Source: Cupriavidus sp. YR651 (GTDB lineage: Bacteria > Pseudomonadota > Gammaproteobacteria > Burkholderiales > Burkholderiaceae). Taken from it: 64,000 bases of DNA. Where the stretch lies: assembly GCF_900101625.1 (NCBI RefSeq), contig NZ_FMYZ01000007.1, positions 186,001-250,000 on the forward strand, read 5' to 3'. The notes under the pieces were generated by a model. It was not told the DNA's origin and did not search any database. It was given only the letters and a program-made list of their open reading frames with translations. The position numbers were made by a program, and so were the translations under genes. Shown piece after piece: positions 55,438 to 64,000 of this stretch. How positions within the stretch are numbered: position 1 is the stretch's first letter; every line of letters starts with the position of its first letter.

Positions 55438-56535
55438 TCAGGCCCCTTCCTTGCCGTCCGTGCCGAACCAGGGCAGCGCCTGCTGCGGCGTGAGGATGCC
55501 CGCCGGTTCGGCGGCCGTGTAGCCAGGCAGCGCCTCGATGCGCTGCGCAAATGCGGGGTCCGCCAGCAACGCGAGCAGCGACAACATCCACGGCGCAGTC
55601 TGGTCGTTCTTGCGCACCGCCAGGTAGTACGCCTCGCGCGTCAGCGGCACGAACGCCAGGCCGTTCGCTTCCGCATTCATGCGCAGGCCGAAGCCAACCT
55701 GCGCCCGCCCGCTGCGCACGGCCTGCGCCACTTTCTCGTTGCTGAATTCGGGATCTTCGTAGCCGGTGATCTGGTCCGGATACAGGCCGTGCGTGGCCAG
55801 CAGCTGGTCGAACAGCATGCGTGTGCCAGAACTGCGCTGGCGATTGACGAAGCGTGCACCAGTGCGGGCCAGGTCCCGCAGGTCGTGGATCTCGCGCGCC
55901 ATGTCCGGCGCCACGATCAGCCCCTGCTCCCGCCACGCCAGCCGCACCAGCCGCACCGTGGCCGGACGCAGCCATTTGCGCAGGGTCACGTGCGCCACCG
56001 ACCCCGCTACCTGGATCGGCGATACATAGAAGCCCGCCAGCTCCGATTGACGCTCCTGCAGGCAGATCAGGCCTTCCACGCTGCCACAGAACACCGCATC
56101 CAGCTGCAGCGGCGTTGGCGCCCCTTTCAGGGCGGCAGTCAGCGTTTCGACGGCCGGATCGTGGCTGCCCGAGAAATGCACGACGGTCTGCGGCTGGGCC
56201 GCGTCGTCGAGTTCGACCAGGAAATCCGCCATCGCTTTTTGCACGGCGGGATCGATGGTCTCGCGCAGGCGCAGTTCGGCACGCAGCAGCCGTTCGCCAA
56301 ACCGCGTCAGCGACGCACCGCGTCCGCGCTCCATGTCGAGCATGCTGCGGCCGAGCATATCTTCCCAGGTGCGCATCACGCCCCATGCATGGCGATACGA
56401 AAGCCCGATCTCCTGGGCCGCCCGATGCAGCGACCCGGTTTCGCGCACCGCTTTCAGGAGCTGGAACACCTTGCCGTTGGCGCGCGGATTGTCATCGGCG
56501 GCAATGACCGGGAACAGGTCAAAGCGAAAAGTCAT
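55438..56535 (-). CDS. ModE-like HTH regulator with periplasmic-binding-type sensor domain
   Basis: A 365-residue one-component regulator. The N-terminal winged HTH resembles ModE (ANGKVFQLLKAVRETGSLHRAAQEIGLSYRHAWGVM, conserved positions about residues 19-53). The C-terminal part (about residues 115-340) is a PBP-like domain with RFVNRQRSSGTRMLFDQLL, the substrate-binding-type pattern. It is divergent from tupA, so it probably senses tungstate or molybdate, or a molybdenum-related signal, and controls tupA. That ligand is inferred. Confidence 0.85.
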   Translation of the reverse strand: MTFRFDLFPVIAADDNPRANGKVFQLLKAVRETGSLHRAAQEIGLSYRHAWGVMRTWEDMLGRSMLDMERGRGASLTRFGERLLRAELRLRETIDPAVQKAMADFLVELDDAAQPQTVVHFSGSHDPAVETLTAALKGAPTPLQLDAVFCGSVEGLICLQERQSELAGFYVSPIQVAGSVAHVTLRKWLRPATVRLVRLAWREQGLIVAPDMAREIHDLRDLARTGARFVNRQRSSGTRMLFDQLLATHGLYPDQITGYEDPEFSNEKVAQAVRSGRAQVGFGLRMNAEANGLAFVPLTREAYYLAVRKNDQTAPWMLSLLALLADPAFAQRIEALPGYTAAEPAGILTPQQALPWFGTDGKEGA

Positions 56536-56676
56536 ATGAATTGCCTTGCATATTTACAGGAGGATTGTGGCTCGCTGACAATCGTATGCCCCGGTTTCCA
56601 CGACGCTGAGGCTATTCTCCACGATGCATTGTCGATGTGGCAATTGTGTTTTCAAAAACATAATGGAGGAACAACA

Positions 56677-57534
56677 ATGTCCGACATCCGCCAAGACGTC
56701 CGTCTTACGCAACCCTCCAGGCTGGTTCGTGCGCTGGTCGGCGCCGCCAGCGCCGTGGCGCTGCTTGTGCTGCCAGCGGCATACGCCGGCGAACTCAAGA
56801 TGGCCACCACCACGAGCACCGAGAATTCCGGGCTCCTGAAATACCTGCTGCCCAGATTCGAGAAAAGAACCGGCATCAACGTGAAGGTGATCGCCGTCGG
56901 CTCCGGCAAGGCCATGAAAATGGGCGAGATGGGCGACGTGGACGTGCTGCTGGTGCACGCCCGCAAGATGGAAGACGAGTTCGTCGCCGCCGGCTACGGC
57001 GTGAACCGCCGCGACGTCATGTACAACGACTTCATCGTGGTAGGCCCTGCCAGCGACCCGGCTGGCATCCAGGGCGGCAAGGACGTCGTCGCCGGCTTCA
57101 GAAAGGTGGCCGGCAGCGGCAGCAAGTTCATCTCGCGCGGCGACAACTCCGGCACGGACGTGATGGAAAAGGATTACTGGAAGAAGGCCGGCATCGAGCC
57201 GAAGGGGCAGCCGTGGTACGTGAACGCCGGGCTGGGGATGGGCGAGGTCCTGACGATGGCCGCGCAGATGCCCGGCTACACGCTGTCGGACCGGGCCACC
57301 TATGGCGCGTATCGCGCCAAGACCGGCCTGGCGATCCTGCTGCAAGGCGATCCGCAGATGTTCAATCCGTATGGCGTGATCGCCGTCAATCCGGCCAAGC
57401 ACCCCGGCGCCAACTACGCGGATGCGATGAAGTTCGTCGAATGGATGACCTCGAAGGAAGGCCAGGACGCCATCGCCAGCTACAAGGTCGATGGCGAACA
57501 GCTGTTCTTCCCCGACTACAAGGCCGCCAGGTAA
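56677..57534 (+). CDS. tupA: Tungstate-type ABC transporter substrate-binding protein
   Basis: A 285-residue periplasmic binding protein of the TupA/PstS-like group. The signal peptide ends near residue 37 (AAYAG), and KMATTTSTENSGLLKYLLP follows, the TupA hallmark (TTTSxxxSGLL). Further blocks are FISRGDNSGTDVMEKDYWK and NPYGVIAVNPAKHP. GGAGG lies 7 bases upstream. tupB and tupC are missing; the next gene is a LysR regulator on the other strand. It may supply tungstate or molybdate, which would suit the nearby molybdoenzyme XdhB. Confidence 0.9.
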   Translation: MSDIRQDVRLTQPSRLVRALVGAASAVALLVLPAAYAGELKMATTTSTENSGLLKYLLPRFEKRTGINVKVIAVGSGKAMKMGEMGDVDVLLVHARKMEDEFVAAGYGVNRRDVMYNDFIVVGPASDPAGIQGGKDVVAGFRKVAGSGSKFISRGDNSGTDVMEKDYWKKAGIEPKGQPWYVNAGLGMGEVLTMAAQMPGYTLSDRATYGAYRAKTGLAILLQGDPQMFNPYGVIAVNPAKHPGANYADAMKFVEWMTSKEGQDAIASYKVDGEQLFFPDYKAAR

Positions 57535-57546
57535 GCGGCAGCCAGC

Positions 57547-58494
57547 CTACCCCGCCGCGGCTTCCAGCCGCGGCAACTGCGGCAGATCGGCCGCCACCTC
57601 GGCGATCATCCGCCGCATCCACATCACGTCCGGCGCTGCATGGCAGCGTTCGTGCCACAGCTGGTAGAACCGCATGCGCGGGAACGACACCGGCGACGCC
57701 ACCATCCGGATCGGCAAGTACTGCGCATAGTGCGCGGCAAACTGGCGACCCGTCGTAAATACCATGTCGGTCTTCATCAGCACGTACGGCACCAGGCCGA
57801 AGTACGGCAACGTGACCTGGATGTTGCGCTTGTAGCCCTGCTCCGCCAGCGCCTGGTCGATCATGCTGCGCTGCATCGACGCATACGGCGCGGGCGCCAA
57901 GTGTGGCATTTCCAGGTAGTGGCGCAGCGTCAGCCCGTGGCGCGCCAGCGGGTGCTGCGCGCCGAGCATGCAGACCACTTCGTCGTCGAACAGCGGTGAG
58001 ATATGCAGGTGTTCCGGCGGCGACAGCCAGTTGCCCACCACGATATCGAGGTGCCCCTGCTCCAGCGCTTCCAGGAAATCGCTGGCCTGCGTCATCGGGT
58101 GCACGAACAGCTTGGCGCCCGGCGCCAGCCGGCGCACGCGCTCGACGATATTCGGCAGGAAGAACGCGTCAAGGTAATCCGGCGCGCCCAGATGGAAGGT
58201 CCGCGTGGTGGTGGCAGGGTCGAACTGCTGCGGCGGACGGGCAATGCGGTCCATCGCCGCCAGGCTCTGTTCGGCCAGCGCCAGCAGTTCGCGCCCGCGT
58301 TCGGTCGGCACCATGCCGCTCTTGCCGCGCACCAGAATGGCGTCCCCGGTGATGTCGCGCAGCCGCTTCAGCGTATTGCTGATGGCCGGTTGCGACTGGC
58401 CGAGCCGGACAGCCGTGCGGGTCACGCTCTGCTCGGTGAGCAGGGTGTGGAGCACCCGCAGCAAATAAGTATCGAGATGGTCGCGTCCGTGCAT
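57547..58494 (-). CDS. LysR family regulator, divergent from xdhA
   Basis: A 315-residue LysR-type regulator. The HTH is at about residues 10-65 (QSVTRTAVRLGQSQPAISNTLKRL), and the effector domain resembles the NodD/PcpR-like subgroup with GAPDYLDAFFLPNIVERVRR. It is transcribed away from xdhA with a 263-base shared control region, so it is the likely regulator of the purine genes. A GC palindrome (57554-57561 with 57567-57574) near its end faces the converging tupA gene. Confidence 0.9.
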   Translation of the reverse strand: MHGRDHLDTYLLRVLHTLLTEQSVTRTAVRLGQSQPAISNTLKRLRDITGDAILVRGKSGMVPTERGRELLALAEQSLAAMDRIARPPQQFDPATTTRTFHLGAPDYLDAFFLPNIVERVRRLAPGAKLFVHPMTQASDFLEALEQGHLDIVVGNWLSPPEHLHISPLFDDEVVCMLGAQHPLARHGLTLRHYLEMPHLAPAPYASMQRSMIDQALAEQGYKRNIQVTLPYFGLVPYVLMKTDMVFTTGRQFAAHYAQYLPIRMVASPVSFPRMRFYQLWHERCHAAPDVMWMRRMIAEVAADLPQLPRLEAAAG

Positions 58495-58757
58495 GGCAGG
58501 GGCCCGTCCCGCCGCGGGGGCGGGTGTGGCTGGCGTGGGGGATGGGAACGGCGTAGTGTATGTCAGGGATCCCTCGGGCGGTCAAATCCGGCGCTGTACG
58601 GGAAGACCCGGACAAACCCGGGAAACCGCGCCCCGCCTGGCGTCCCGGCGGGGTGGCGGTCACAGTCGCGCGCCTTGATGGGGCATATCACATGGGCCGA
58701 ATATTGCATGAATCGGGCCGATGCTATGTTTCCGCCATCCCCGAAAGAGAGAAGACC

Positions 58758-60254
58758 ATGGAGACGCAAACCATCCGCTTTTTCCACCGCGGCCAGGTCC
58801 AGGAAATATCCGACGCCCCCGTTACCCGCACCGTGCTTCAGTACCTGCGTGAGGACGTCCGCTGCACCGGCACCAAGGAAGGCTGCGCAGAAGGCGACTG
58901 CGGCGCCTGCACCGTCGTCATCGGCGAGTTGCAGGACAGCGGCGATGTCGAATTCAAGGCCGTCAACGCCTGCATCCAGTTCCTCCCCACGCTCGACGGC
59001 AAGGCCCTGGTCACGGTAGAAGACCTGCGCCAGGCCGACGGCGCGCTGCATCCCGTGCAGGAAGCGATGGTCGAGTGCCACGGCTCCCAATGCGGCTTCT
59101 GCACGCCCGGCTTCGTGATGTCGCTGTGGGCGCTGTACCAGCAGCACACGCCTGGCGGCGAGCCCCCCGCGCGGCAGGAAATCTGCGATGCGCTGACCGG
59201 CAACCTGTGCCGCTGCACCGGCTACCGTCCGATCGTCGACGCCGGCCAGCGCATGATGGCCCTGCCCGCACCGCAGGCCGACCGCCTGAACCCGAAGCAG
59301 ATCGCCGACACCCTGCGCAACCTGAAGCGCGGCGAGACCTTCCACTACAACGCGCGCGGCCAGCACTTCTACGCGCCGCGCACCGCGGCCGAGTTTGGCG
59401 CGATCAAGGCCGCCGAGCCGAACATCCGCATCCTCGCCGGCAGCACCGACGTGGGCCTGTGGGTCACCAAGCAATTCCGCGAGCTGGGCAACCTGCTCTA
59501 CGTGGGCCAGGTGGAAGACCTGAACACCATCGCGGAGCGCGACGGCTTCATCGAGATCGGCGCCGCGGTGACGCTGGAGCGCGCTTACGCCGCCCTGAAT
59601 GTCGCGCACCCCGAGCTGGAGGAAATGTGGAAGCGCTTTGCTTCGCTGCCCATCCGCAATGCCGGCACGCTGGGCGGCAACATCGCCAACGGCTCGCCAA
59701 TCGGCGACTCAATGCCCGCGCTCATCGCGCTGGGGACCGAAGTCGTGCTGCAGCGTGGCGACGTGCGTCGCACGATGCCGCTGGAAGACCTGTACCTGGC
59801 CTACCAGAAGACGGCCATGACCGAAGGCGAGTTCGTCGCCGGCCTGCGCGTGCCGGTCGAGGGTCCACAGTATTTCCGCACCTACAAGCTGTCCAAGCGC
59901 TTTGACGAGGACATCTCCGCCGTGTGCGCCGCGTTTGGCATCACGGTCGAGAACGGTTTCGTCACGTCCGCCTGCATCGCCTTCGGTGGCATGGCGGCCA
60001 CCCCCAAGCGGGCCGCGCTGACCGAAGCCGCGCTGACCGGCCAGCCATGGAACGAGGCCACCGCCCGTGCCGGCATGGCCGCGTTGGGCCAGGACTACAC
60101 CCCGCTGTCCGACATGCGCGCCACCGCGTCGTACCGTGCGCGCGGGGCCGCCAACCTGCTCTATCGCTTCTGGCTGGAAACGCGCGAAGGCGCGCTGTCC
60201 GCCGCCGAGGTCAACGTCCGCGCCATCGGCGCCGGCGAACCCGTGAGCGCCTGA
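58758..60254 (+). CDS. xdhA: Xanthine dehydrogenase small subunit
   Basis: XdhA (498 residues) carries two [2Fe-2S] clusters and FAD. The plant-type ferredoxin motif is GCAEGDCGACTVV (Cys43, 48 and 51), and the second cluster is formed by QCGFCTPG and NLCRCTGYRP. The FAD domain holds ILAGSTDVGLWVTKQ and NAGTLGGNIANGSPIGD. It hands electrons from the molybdenum site in XdhB to NAD+. The start at 58758 has AGAGAGAAGA before it. It overlaps no gene and is followed by xdhB after 11 bases. Confidence 0.96.
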   Translation: METQTIRFFHRGQVQEISDAPVTRTVLQYLREDVRCTGTKEGCAEGDCGACTVVIGELQDSGDVEFKAVNACIQFLPTLDGKALVTVEDLRQADGALHPVQEAMVECHGSQCGFCTPGFVMSLWALYQQHTPGGEPPARQEICDALTGNLCRCTGYRPIVDAGQRMMALPAPQADRLNPKQIADTLRNLKRGETFHYNARGQHFYAPRTAAEFGAIKAAEPNIRILAGSTDVGLWVTKQFRELGNLLYVGQVEDLNTIAERDGFIEIGAAVTLERAYAALNVAHPELEEMWKRFASLPIRNAGTLGGNIANGSPIGDSMPALIALGTEVVLQRGDVRRTMPLEDLYLAYQKTAMTEGEFVAGLRVPVEGPQYFRTYKLSKRFDEDISAVCAAFGITVENGFVTSACIAFGGMAATPKRAALTEAALTGQPWNEATARAGMAALGQDYTPLSDMRATASYRARGAANLLYRFWLETREGALSAAEVNVRAIGAGEPVSA

Positions 60255-60265
60255 GGAGAGCCAGC

Positions 60266-62638
60266 ATGAACAAGCAAACCGAACCCTTCCTGCTCGACGC
60301 CAGCGTGGCGGCGGAATCGTCGCCGCAAGTCGGCATCTCCCGCCCGCACGAGTCGGCGCACCTGCACGTGGCCGGCACGGCCACCTATACCGACGACATC
60401 CCGGAACTGGCCGGCACGCTGCACGCCGCGCTGGGCATGAGCACCCGCGCTCATGCGCGTATGAAGTCGATGTCGCTCGACAAGGTGCGCGCGGCGCCCG
60501 GCGTGGTGGCCGTGCTGACCGTGGACGACATTCCGGGCGTCAACGATTGCGGCCCGATCATCCACGACGACCCGATCCTCGCCAGGGATGTGGTCCAGTT
60601 CATCGGCCAGCCGATCTTCGTGGTGGTGGCGACGTCGCACGATGCCGCGCGCCGCGCCGCCCGCCTGGCCGAGATCGACTATGAAGACCTGCCGCCCGTG
60701 CTGTCGCCGGAGGCCGCGCATGCCGCGGGCAGCTACGTGCTGCCGCCGATGCACCTGAAGCGCGGCGAGCCACGCCGCCACATCGACGGCGCCGCTCATC
60801 GCGATGGTGGCGAGATCCGCCTCGGCGGCCAGGAACAGTTCTACCTCGAAGGCCAGATCGCCTACGCCGCGCCGCGCGAAAACGACGGCATGCACGTGTG
60901 GTGCTCCACCCAGCACCCGACCGAAATGCAGCACGCCGTGGCCCACATGCTGGGCTGGCACGCGCACCAGGTGCTGGTGGAATGCCGTCGCATGGGTGGC
61001 GGCTTCGGCGGCAAGGAATCGCAGTCGGCGATGTTTGCCTGCTGCGCCGCGCTGGCCGCATGGAAGCTGCTGTGCCCGGTCAAGATGCGTCCGGACCGCG
61101 ACGACGACATGATGATCACCGGCAAGCGCCATGACTTCGTGTTCGACTTCGAAGTGGGTCACGACGACACCGGGCGCATCGAGGGTGTGCAGGTGGAAAT
61201 GGTGTCGCGCGCGGGCTTTTCGGCCGATCTCTCGGGCCCGGTGATGACCCGCGCCATCTGCCACTTCGACAACGCCTACTGGCTGCCGAACGTGCAGATC
61301 GACGGCTACTGCGGCAAGACCAATACGCAGAGCAATACCGCCTTCCGCGGCTTTGGCGGCCCGCAGGGCGCGTTCGCGATCGAGTACATCCTCGACAACA
61401 TCGCGCGCAACGTCGGCAAGGATTCGCTCGAAGTGCGCCGCGCCAACTTCTATGGCAAGGGCGAGCGCAACGTCACGCCGTACGGCCAGACCGTGGAAGA
61501 CAACGTCATCCACGAGCTGATGGACGAACTCGTGGCATCCAGCGAATACCAGGCCCGCCGCGCCGCCACGCGCGCGTTCAACGCGACCAGCCCAGTGCTC
61601 AAGAAGGGCATCGCCATCACCCCGGTGAAGTTCGGCATCTCGTTCAACGTCGCCCACTTCAACCAGGCCGGCGCGCTGGTTCACGTCTACAACGACGGCT
61701 CGGTGCTGGTGAACCACGGCGGCACGGAAATGGGCCAGGGCCTGAACACCAAGGTGGCGATGGTCGTGGCGCACGAGCTTGGCATCCGCATGGAGCGGGT
61801 GCGCGTGACGGCCACGGACACGAGCAAGGTGGCCAATACGTCGGCCACGGCCGCCTCGACCGGCGCGGACCTGAACGGCAAGGCCGCGCAGGACGCCGCA
61901 CGCCAGATCCGCGAGCGCCTGGCTGCCTTCGCCGCGCGCAAGGCCGGCGTCGATGCCGATACCGTGCGCTTTGGCGACGACCTGGTCGTGGCCGGCGAAC
62001 TCCGCCTGTCCTTTGGTGACCTCGCCCGCGAGGCCTACGTGGCCCGCGTGCAGCTCTGGTCCGACGGCTTCTACACCACGCCCAAGCTGCACTGGGACCA
62101 GAGCAAGCTGCACGGCCGGCCGTTCTACTACTTCGCCTACGGCGCCGCGTGCTCCGAGGTACTGGTCGACACGCTGACCGGCGAATGGAAGCTGCTGCGC
62201 GCCGATGCCTTGCACGACGCCGGCAAGTCGCTCAACCCCGCCATCGACATCGGCCAGGTGGAAGGCGCGTTCATCCAGGGCATGGGCTGGCTGACGACCG
62301 AGGAACTGTGGTGGAACCAGAACGGCAAGCTGATGACGCACGCGCCGTCCACCTACAAGATTCCGACGATCAACGACTGCCCGGAAGCGTTCAACGTGCG
62401 GCTGTTCCAGAACCGTAACGTCGAGGACAGCATCCATCGCTCCAAGGCCGTGGGCGAGCCGCCCCTGCTGCTGCCGTTCTCGGTGTTCTTCGCGATCCGC
62501 GACGCCATCGCGGCTGTGGGCGACTATCGGATCAACCCGCCGCTGCGCGCCCCGGCGACCAGCGAGGCGATTCTGGACGCCGTGGAAGCCGTGCAAGCCG
62601 GCATTGCAACAAGGCAGGAGACGGCGGTTGCCGTCTGA
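60266..62638 (+). CDS. xdhB: Xanthine dehydrogenase molybdopterin-binding subunit
   Basis: XdhB (790 residues) holds the molybdenum cofactor and oxidises hypoxanthine to xanthine and urate. Cofactor stretches are RRMGGGFGGKESQ (about residues 245-257), AFRGFGGPQGAF (about 360-371) and QGLNTKVAMV. The catalytic Glu is in KAVGEPPLLLPFSVF near the C-terminus. The start at 60266 has GAGGAG upstream. It is followed by xdhC, the cofactor-loading factor, after 10 bases. Confidence 0.96.
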   Translation: MNKQTEPFLLDASVAAESSPQVGISRPHESAHLHVAGTATYTDDIPELAGTLHAALGMSTRAHARMKSMSLDKVRAAPGVVAVLTVDDIPGVNDCGPIIHDDPILARDVVQFIGQPIFVVVATSHDAARRAARLAEIDYEDLPPVLSPEAAHAAGSYVLPPMHLKRGEPRRHIDGAAHRDGGEIRLGGQEQFYLEGQIAYAAPRENDGMHVWCSTQHPTEMQHAVAHMLGWHAHQVLVECRRMGGGFGGKESQSAMFACCAALAAWKLLCPVKMRPDRDDDMMITGKRHDFVFDFEVGHDDTGRIEGVQVEMVSRAGFSADLSGPVMTRAICHFDNAYWLPNVQIDGYCGKTNTQSNTAFRGFGGPQGAFAIEYILDNIARNVGKDSLEVRRANFYGKGERNVTPYGQTVEDNVIHELMDELVASSEYQARRAATRAFNATSPVLKKGIAITPVKFGISFNVAHFNQAGALVHVYNDGSVLVNHGGTEMGQGLNTKVAMVVAHELGIRMERVRVTATDTSKVANTSATAASTGADLNGKAAQDAARQIRERLAAFAARKAGVDADTVRFGDDLVVAGELRLSFGDLAREAYVARVQLWSDGFYTTPKLHWDQSKLHGRPFYYFAYGAACSEVLVDTLTGEWKLLRADALHDAGKSLNPAIDIGQVEGAFIQGMGWLTTEELWWNQNGKLMTHAPSTYKIPTINDCPEAFNVRLFQNRNVEDSIHRSKAVGEPPLLLPFSVFFAIRDAIAAVGDYRINPPLRAPATSEAILDAVEAVQAGIATRQETAVAV

Positions 62639-62648
62639 GGTATCGATC

Positions 62649-63641
62649 ATGCAGGACGCTCCGCTCAAGCCATTCCATTTCGCCGACGCCGCCCGCCTGG
62701 TGCGCGCCGGCGTGCCGGTGGCGATGGTCACCATCGTCGACGTCAAGGGCTCCGCCCCACGCGAGGCCGGCATCCGCATGCTGGTGACGGCCGACGATCT
62801 GGTCGGCACGATCGGCGGCGGCCATCTGGAATGGCGCGGCATGGATATCGCGCGCGCGATGTTGTCCGAAGCGCGCCCGCCGCGCCGCATCGAGCGGATT
62901 CCGCTCGGACCCGCGCTGGGGCAGTGCTGCGGCGGCGTGGTGCAGCTGGCGTTCGAGGTGCTTGGGCAGGACGACCTGGCGTGGCTCGATGCGGTGGAAG
63001 CGGCCTTCGCGGCCGGCAAGTCGCTGGAACGCACCGTGCGGACCACGGGCGCCATCGCGGTGACGCCGAGCCGCGCGCTGCTGCCTGCGGTGGATCTCGA
63101 AGCCGATGGGGCGTGGACCGATACGCTCGTGCCGGACGAGATGCACGTGGTGTTGTTCGGCGCGGGCCACGTCGGCCATGCGCTGGTCAAGGTGCTGGCC
63201 ACGCTGCCCTGCCGGGTGCACTGGGTCGACGAACGGGACACGCTGTTCCCGGCCGGCCTGCCCGACAACGTGGAGGCCGAAGCGACCGATTCCGCCGAAG
63301 CCGTGGTCGACCAGGCCCCGGCCGGCGCGTACTTCATCGTCATGACGCACAGCCATGCGCTGGACCAGGCGCTGTGCGAGCGGATCTTCCGCCGCACGGA
63401 CTACGCCTACTTCGGGCTGATCGGATCCAGGACCAAGCGCGCAAAGTTCGAGCACCGGATGGCCGAGCACGGGATCGACCCGGCGCGGTTCCCGGAAATG
63501 ACATGTCCCATGGGAGTCTCCGGCATTACGGACAAGGCACCGGCTATGATTGCGGTAGCCATCGTCGCCCAGTTGCTCCAGGTCCGCGACCAGCGCCTTG
63601 CCGCGCTGACCGCGAGCCAGGCGACGGCGATGCATCCGTAA
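62649..63641 (+). CDS. xdhC: Xanthine dehydrogenase accessory protein XdhC
   Basis: XdhC (330 residues) binds molybdenum cofactor, helps its sulfuration and inserts it into XdhB. An N-terminal domain with [20 protein letters not shown] and [14 protein letters not shown] is followed by a Rossmann domain ([20 protein letters not shown]). The start at 62649 has GAGG upstream; the frame opens earlier, inside xdhB. It is the third gene of the xdh operon. Confidence 0.95.
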   Translation: MQDAPLKPFHFADAARLVRAGVPVAMVTIVDVKGSAPREAGIRMLVTADDLVGTIGGGHLEWRGMDIARAMLSEARPPRRIERIPLGPALGQCCGGVVQLAFEVLGQDDLAWLDAVEAAFAAGKSLERTVRTTGAIAVTPSRALLPAVDLEADGAWTDTLVPDEMHVVLFGAGHVGHALVKVLATLPCRVHWVDERDTLFPAGLPDNVEAEATDSAEAVVDQAPAGAYFIVMTHSHALDQALCERIFRRTDYAYFGLIGSRTKRAKFEHRMAEHGIDPARFPEMTCPMGVSGITDKAPAMIAVAIVAQLLQVRDQRLAALTASQATAMHP

Positions 63642-63688
63642 CCCGGTGTGACCGCAACCCGGCCGCCGTCAAGACCACAAGAGGCCCC

Positions 63689-64000
63689 ATGACCATCGAT
63701 GCCGCGCTCGCGGACATGATCCGCCGTACCCCAAAGGCCGAACTGCACGTGCATATCGAAGGCACGCTCGAACCCGAGCGCATCTTCAGGCTGGCTCAGC
63801 GCAACAACGTCCAACTGCCGTACCCGAGCGTGGAGGCGCTGCGCGCCGCCTATGCCTTCACCGACCTGCAGTCGTTCCTGGACATCTACTACGCGGGCGC
63901 CAGCGTGCTGCTCACCGAGGAAGATTTCTTCGACATGACGATGGACTACGTCAAGCGCGCCGCCGCCGACAACGTCCGCCATGCCGAGATCTTTTTCGAC
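63689..64000 (+). CDS. add: Adenosine/adenine deaminase, N-terminal part
   Basis: The gene starts at 63689 (GAGG 4 bases upstream) and runs off the right edge after about 104 codons. The metal ligands are in [17 protein letters not shown] (His-x-His, about residues 18-20), and [20 protein letters not shown] follows. HIEGTLEPE is more like the adenine deaminase branch of the family (Aah1-like) than the HLDGSLR type of classical adenosine deaminase. It would make hypoxanthine (or inosine) for XdhAB, whose genes are directly upstream. Confidence 0.88.
   Translation, partial: MTIDAALADMIRRTPKAELHVHIEGTLEPERIFRLAQRNNVQLPYPSVEALRAAYAFTDLQSFLDIYYAGASVLLTEEDFFDMTMDYVKRAAADNVRHAEIFFD

Noticed and set aside
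57554..57574. GC palindrome at the LysR/tupA convergent ends as a bidirectional terminator
   Set aside because: No T-run on either side and it lies inside the LysR coding sequence, so it is mentioned only with that gene.
60161..63397. Long minus-strand open frame opposite xdhB and xdhC
   Set aside because: Antisense shadow of the xdh operon without recognisable domains.

Overview
The window is GC-rich chromosomal DNA from a betaproteobacterium of the Burkholderiaceae, most likely Cupriavidus or a close Ralstonia relative. This rests on gene families and gene order: a 14-gene nuo operon preceded by tpiA, secG and tRNA-Leu and followed by a DUF2818 gene, the ilvB-ilvH-ilvC-psd-pssA order with leuA nearby, DUF3619/DUF3106 genes behind an ECF sigma factor, and UrtA-type urea transport. 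The genus is inferred and no database search was made. I see no insertion sequence, prophage, CRISPR array or rRNA. The window looks like core chromosome with some accessory metabolism.

Layout. 1-1855: start of urtB (cut by the window edge) and urtA, under a convincing sigma-54 promoter with two NtrC-type sites. 1965-5965: cytochrome bo3 quinol oxidase cyoABCD with a terminator. 6501-10030: two acyl-CoA dehydrogenases and two MaoC-type hydratases; one dehydrogenase lacks the catalytic glutamate, which suggests a heteromeric enzyme. 10121-11790: DUF1178, Nudix hydrolase and DUF2818. 11810-26836: nuoA to nuoN on the minus strand, with a cluster of hairpins between nuoD and nuoE. 27011-32660: tRNA-Leu(GAG), secG, tpiA, a quinone oxidoreductase, pnp and rpsO. 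32840-34878: an orphan ABC substrate-binding protein and a lipoprotein.

34988-42735: branched-chain amino acid and phospholipid genes. leuA has its own promoter and a leader ORF with four CTA leucine codons, followed by hairpins that look like a transcription attenuator. Behind it lie a kbp-like LysM gene and the ilvB-ilvH-ilvC-psd-pssA run.

43134-49517, plus strand: an ECF sigma factor with its DUF3619 and DUF3106 partners, an RDD protein and an alpha/beta hydrolase. Then comes a group of metallophosphoesterase (PlcP/LpxH-like), glycosyltransferase and diacylglycerol kinase. In front of this group are four 7-base repeats spaced 11 bases apart that resemble PhoB boxes, so I read it as a candidate phosphate-starvation membrane-lipid remodelling module. 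This and the leuA leader are the most interesting signals in the window.

49527-55291, minus strand: LOG-family protein, TetR regulator, DUF924, truncated hemoglobin, a large FtsX-type permease and DUF4126. 55356-64000: a 13-base tandem repeat, a ModE-like regulator divergent from a tungstate-type binding protein (tupA) without its permease or ATPase, and a LysR regulator divergent from xdhA-xdhB-xdhC and the start of an adenosine/adenine deaminase gene. XdhABC needs molybdenum cofactor and the deaminase feeds it hypoxanthine or inosine, so this end forms a purine catabolism locus. Purine breakdown can end in urea, which the transporter at the other end would import, but that link is only inferred.
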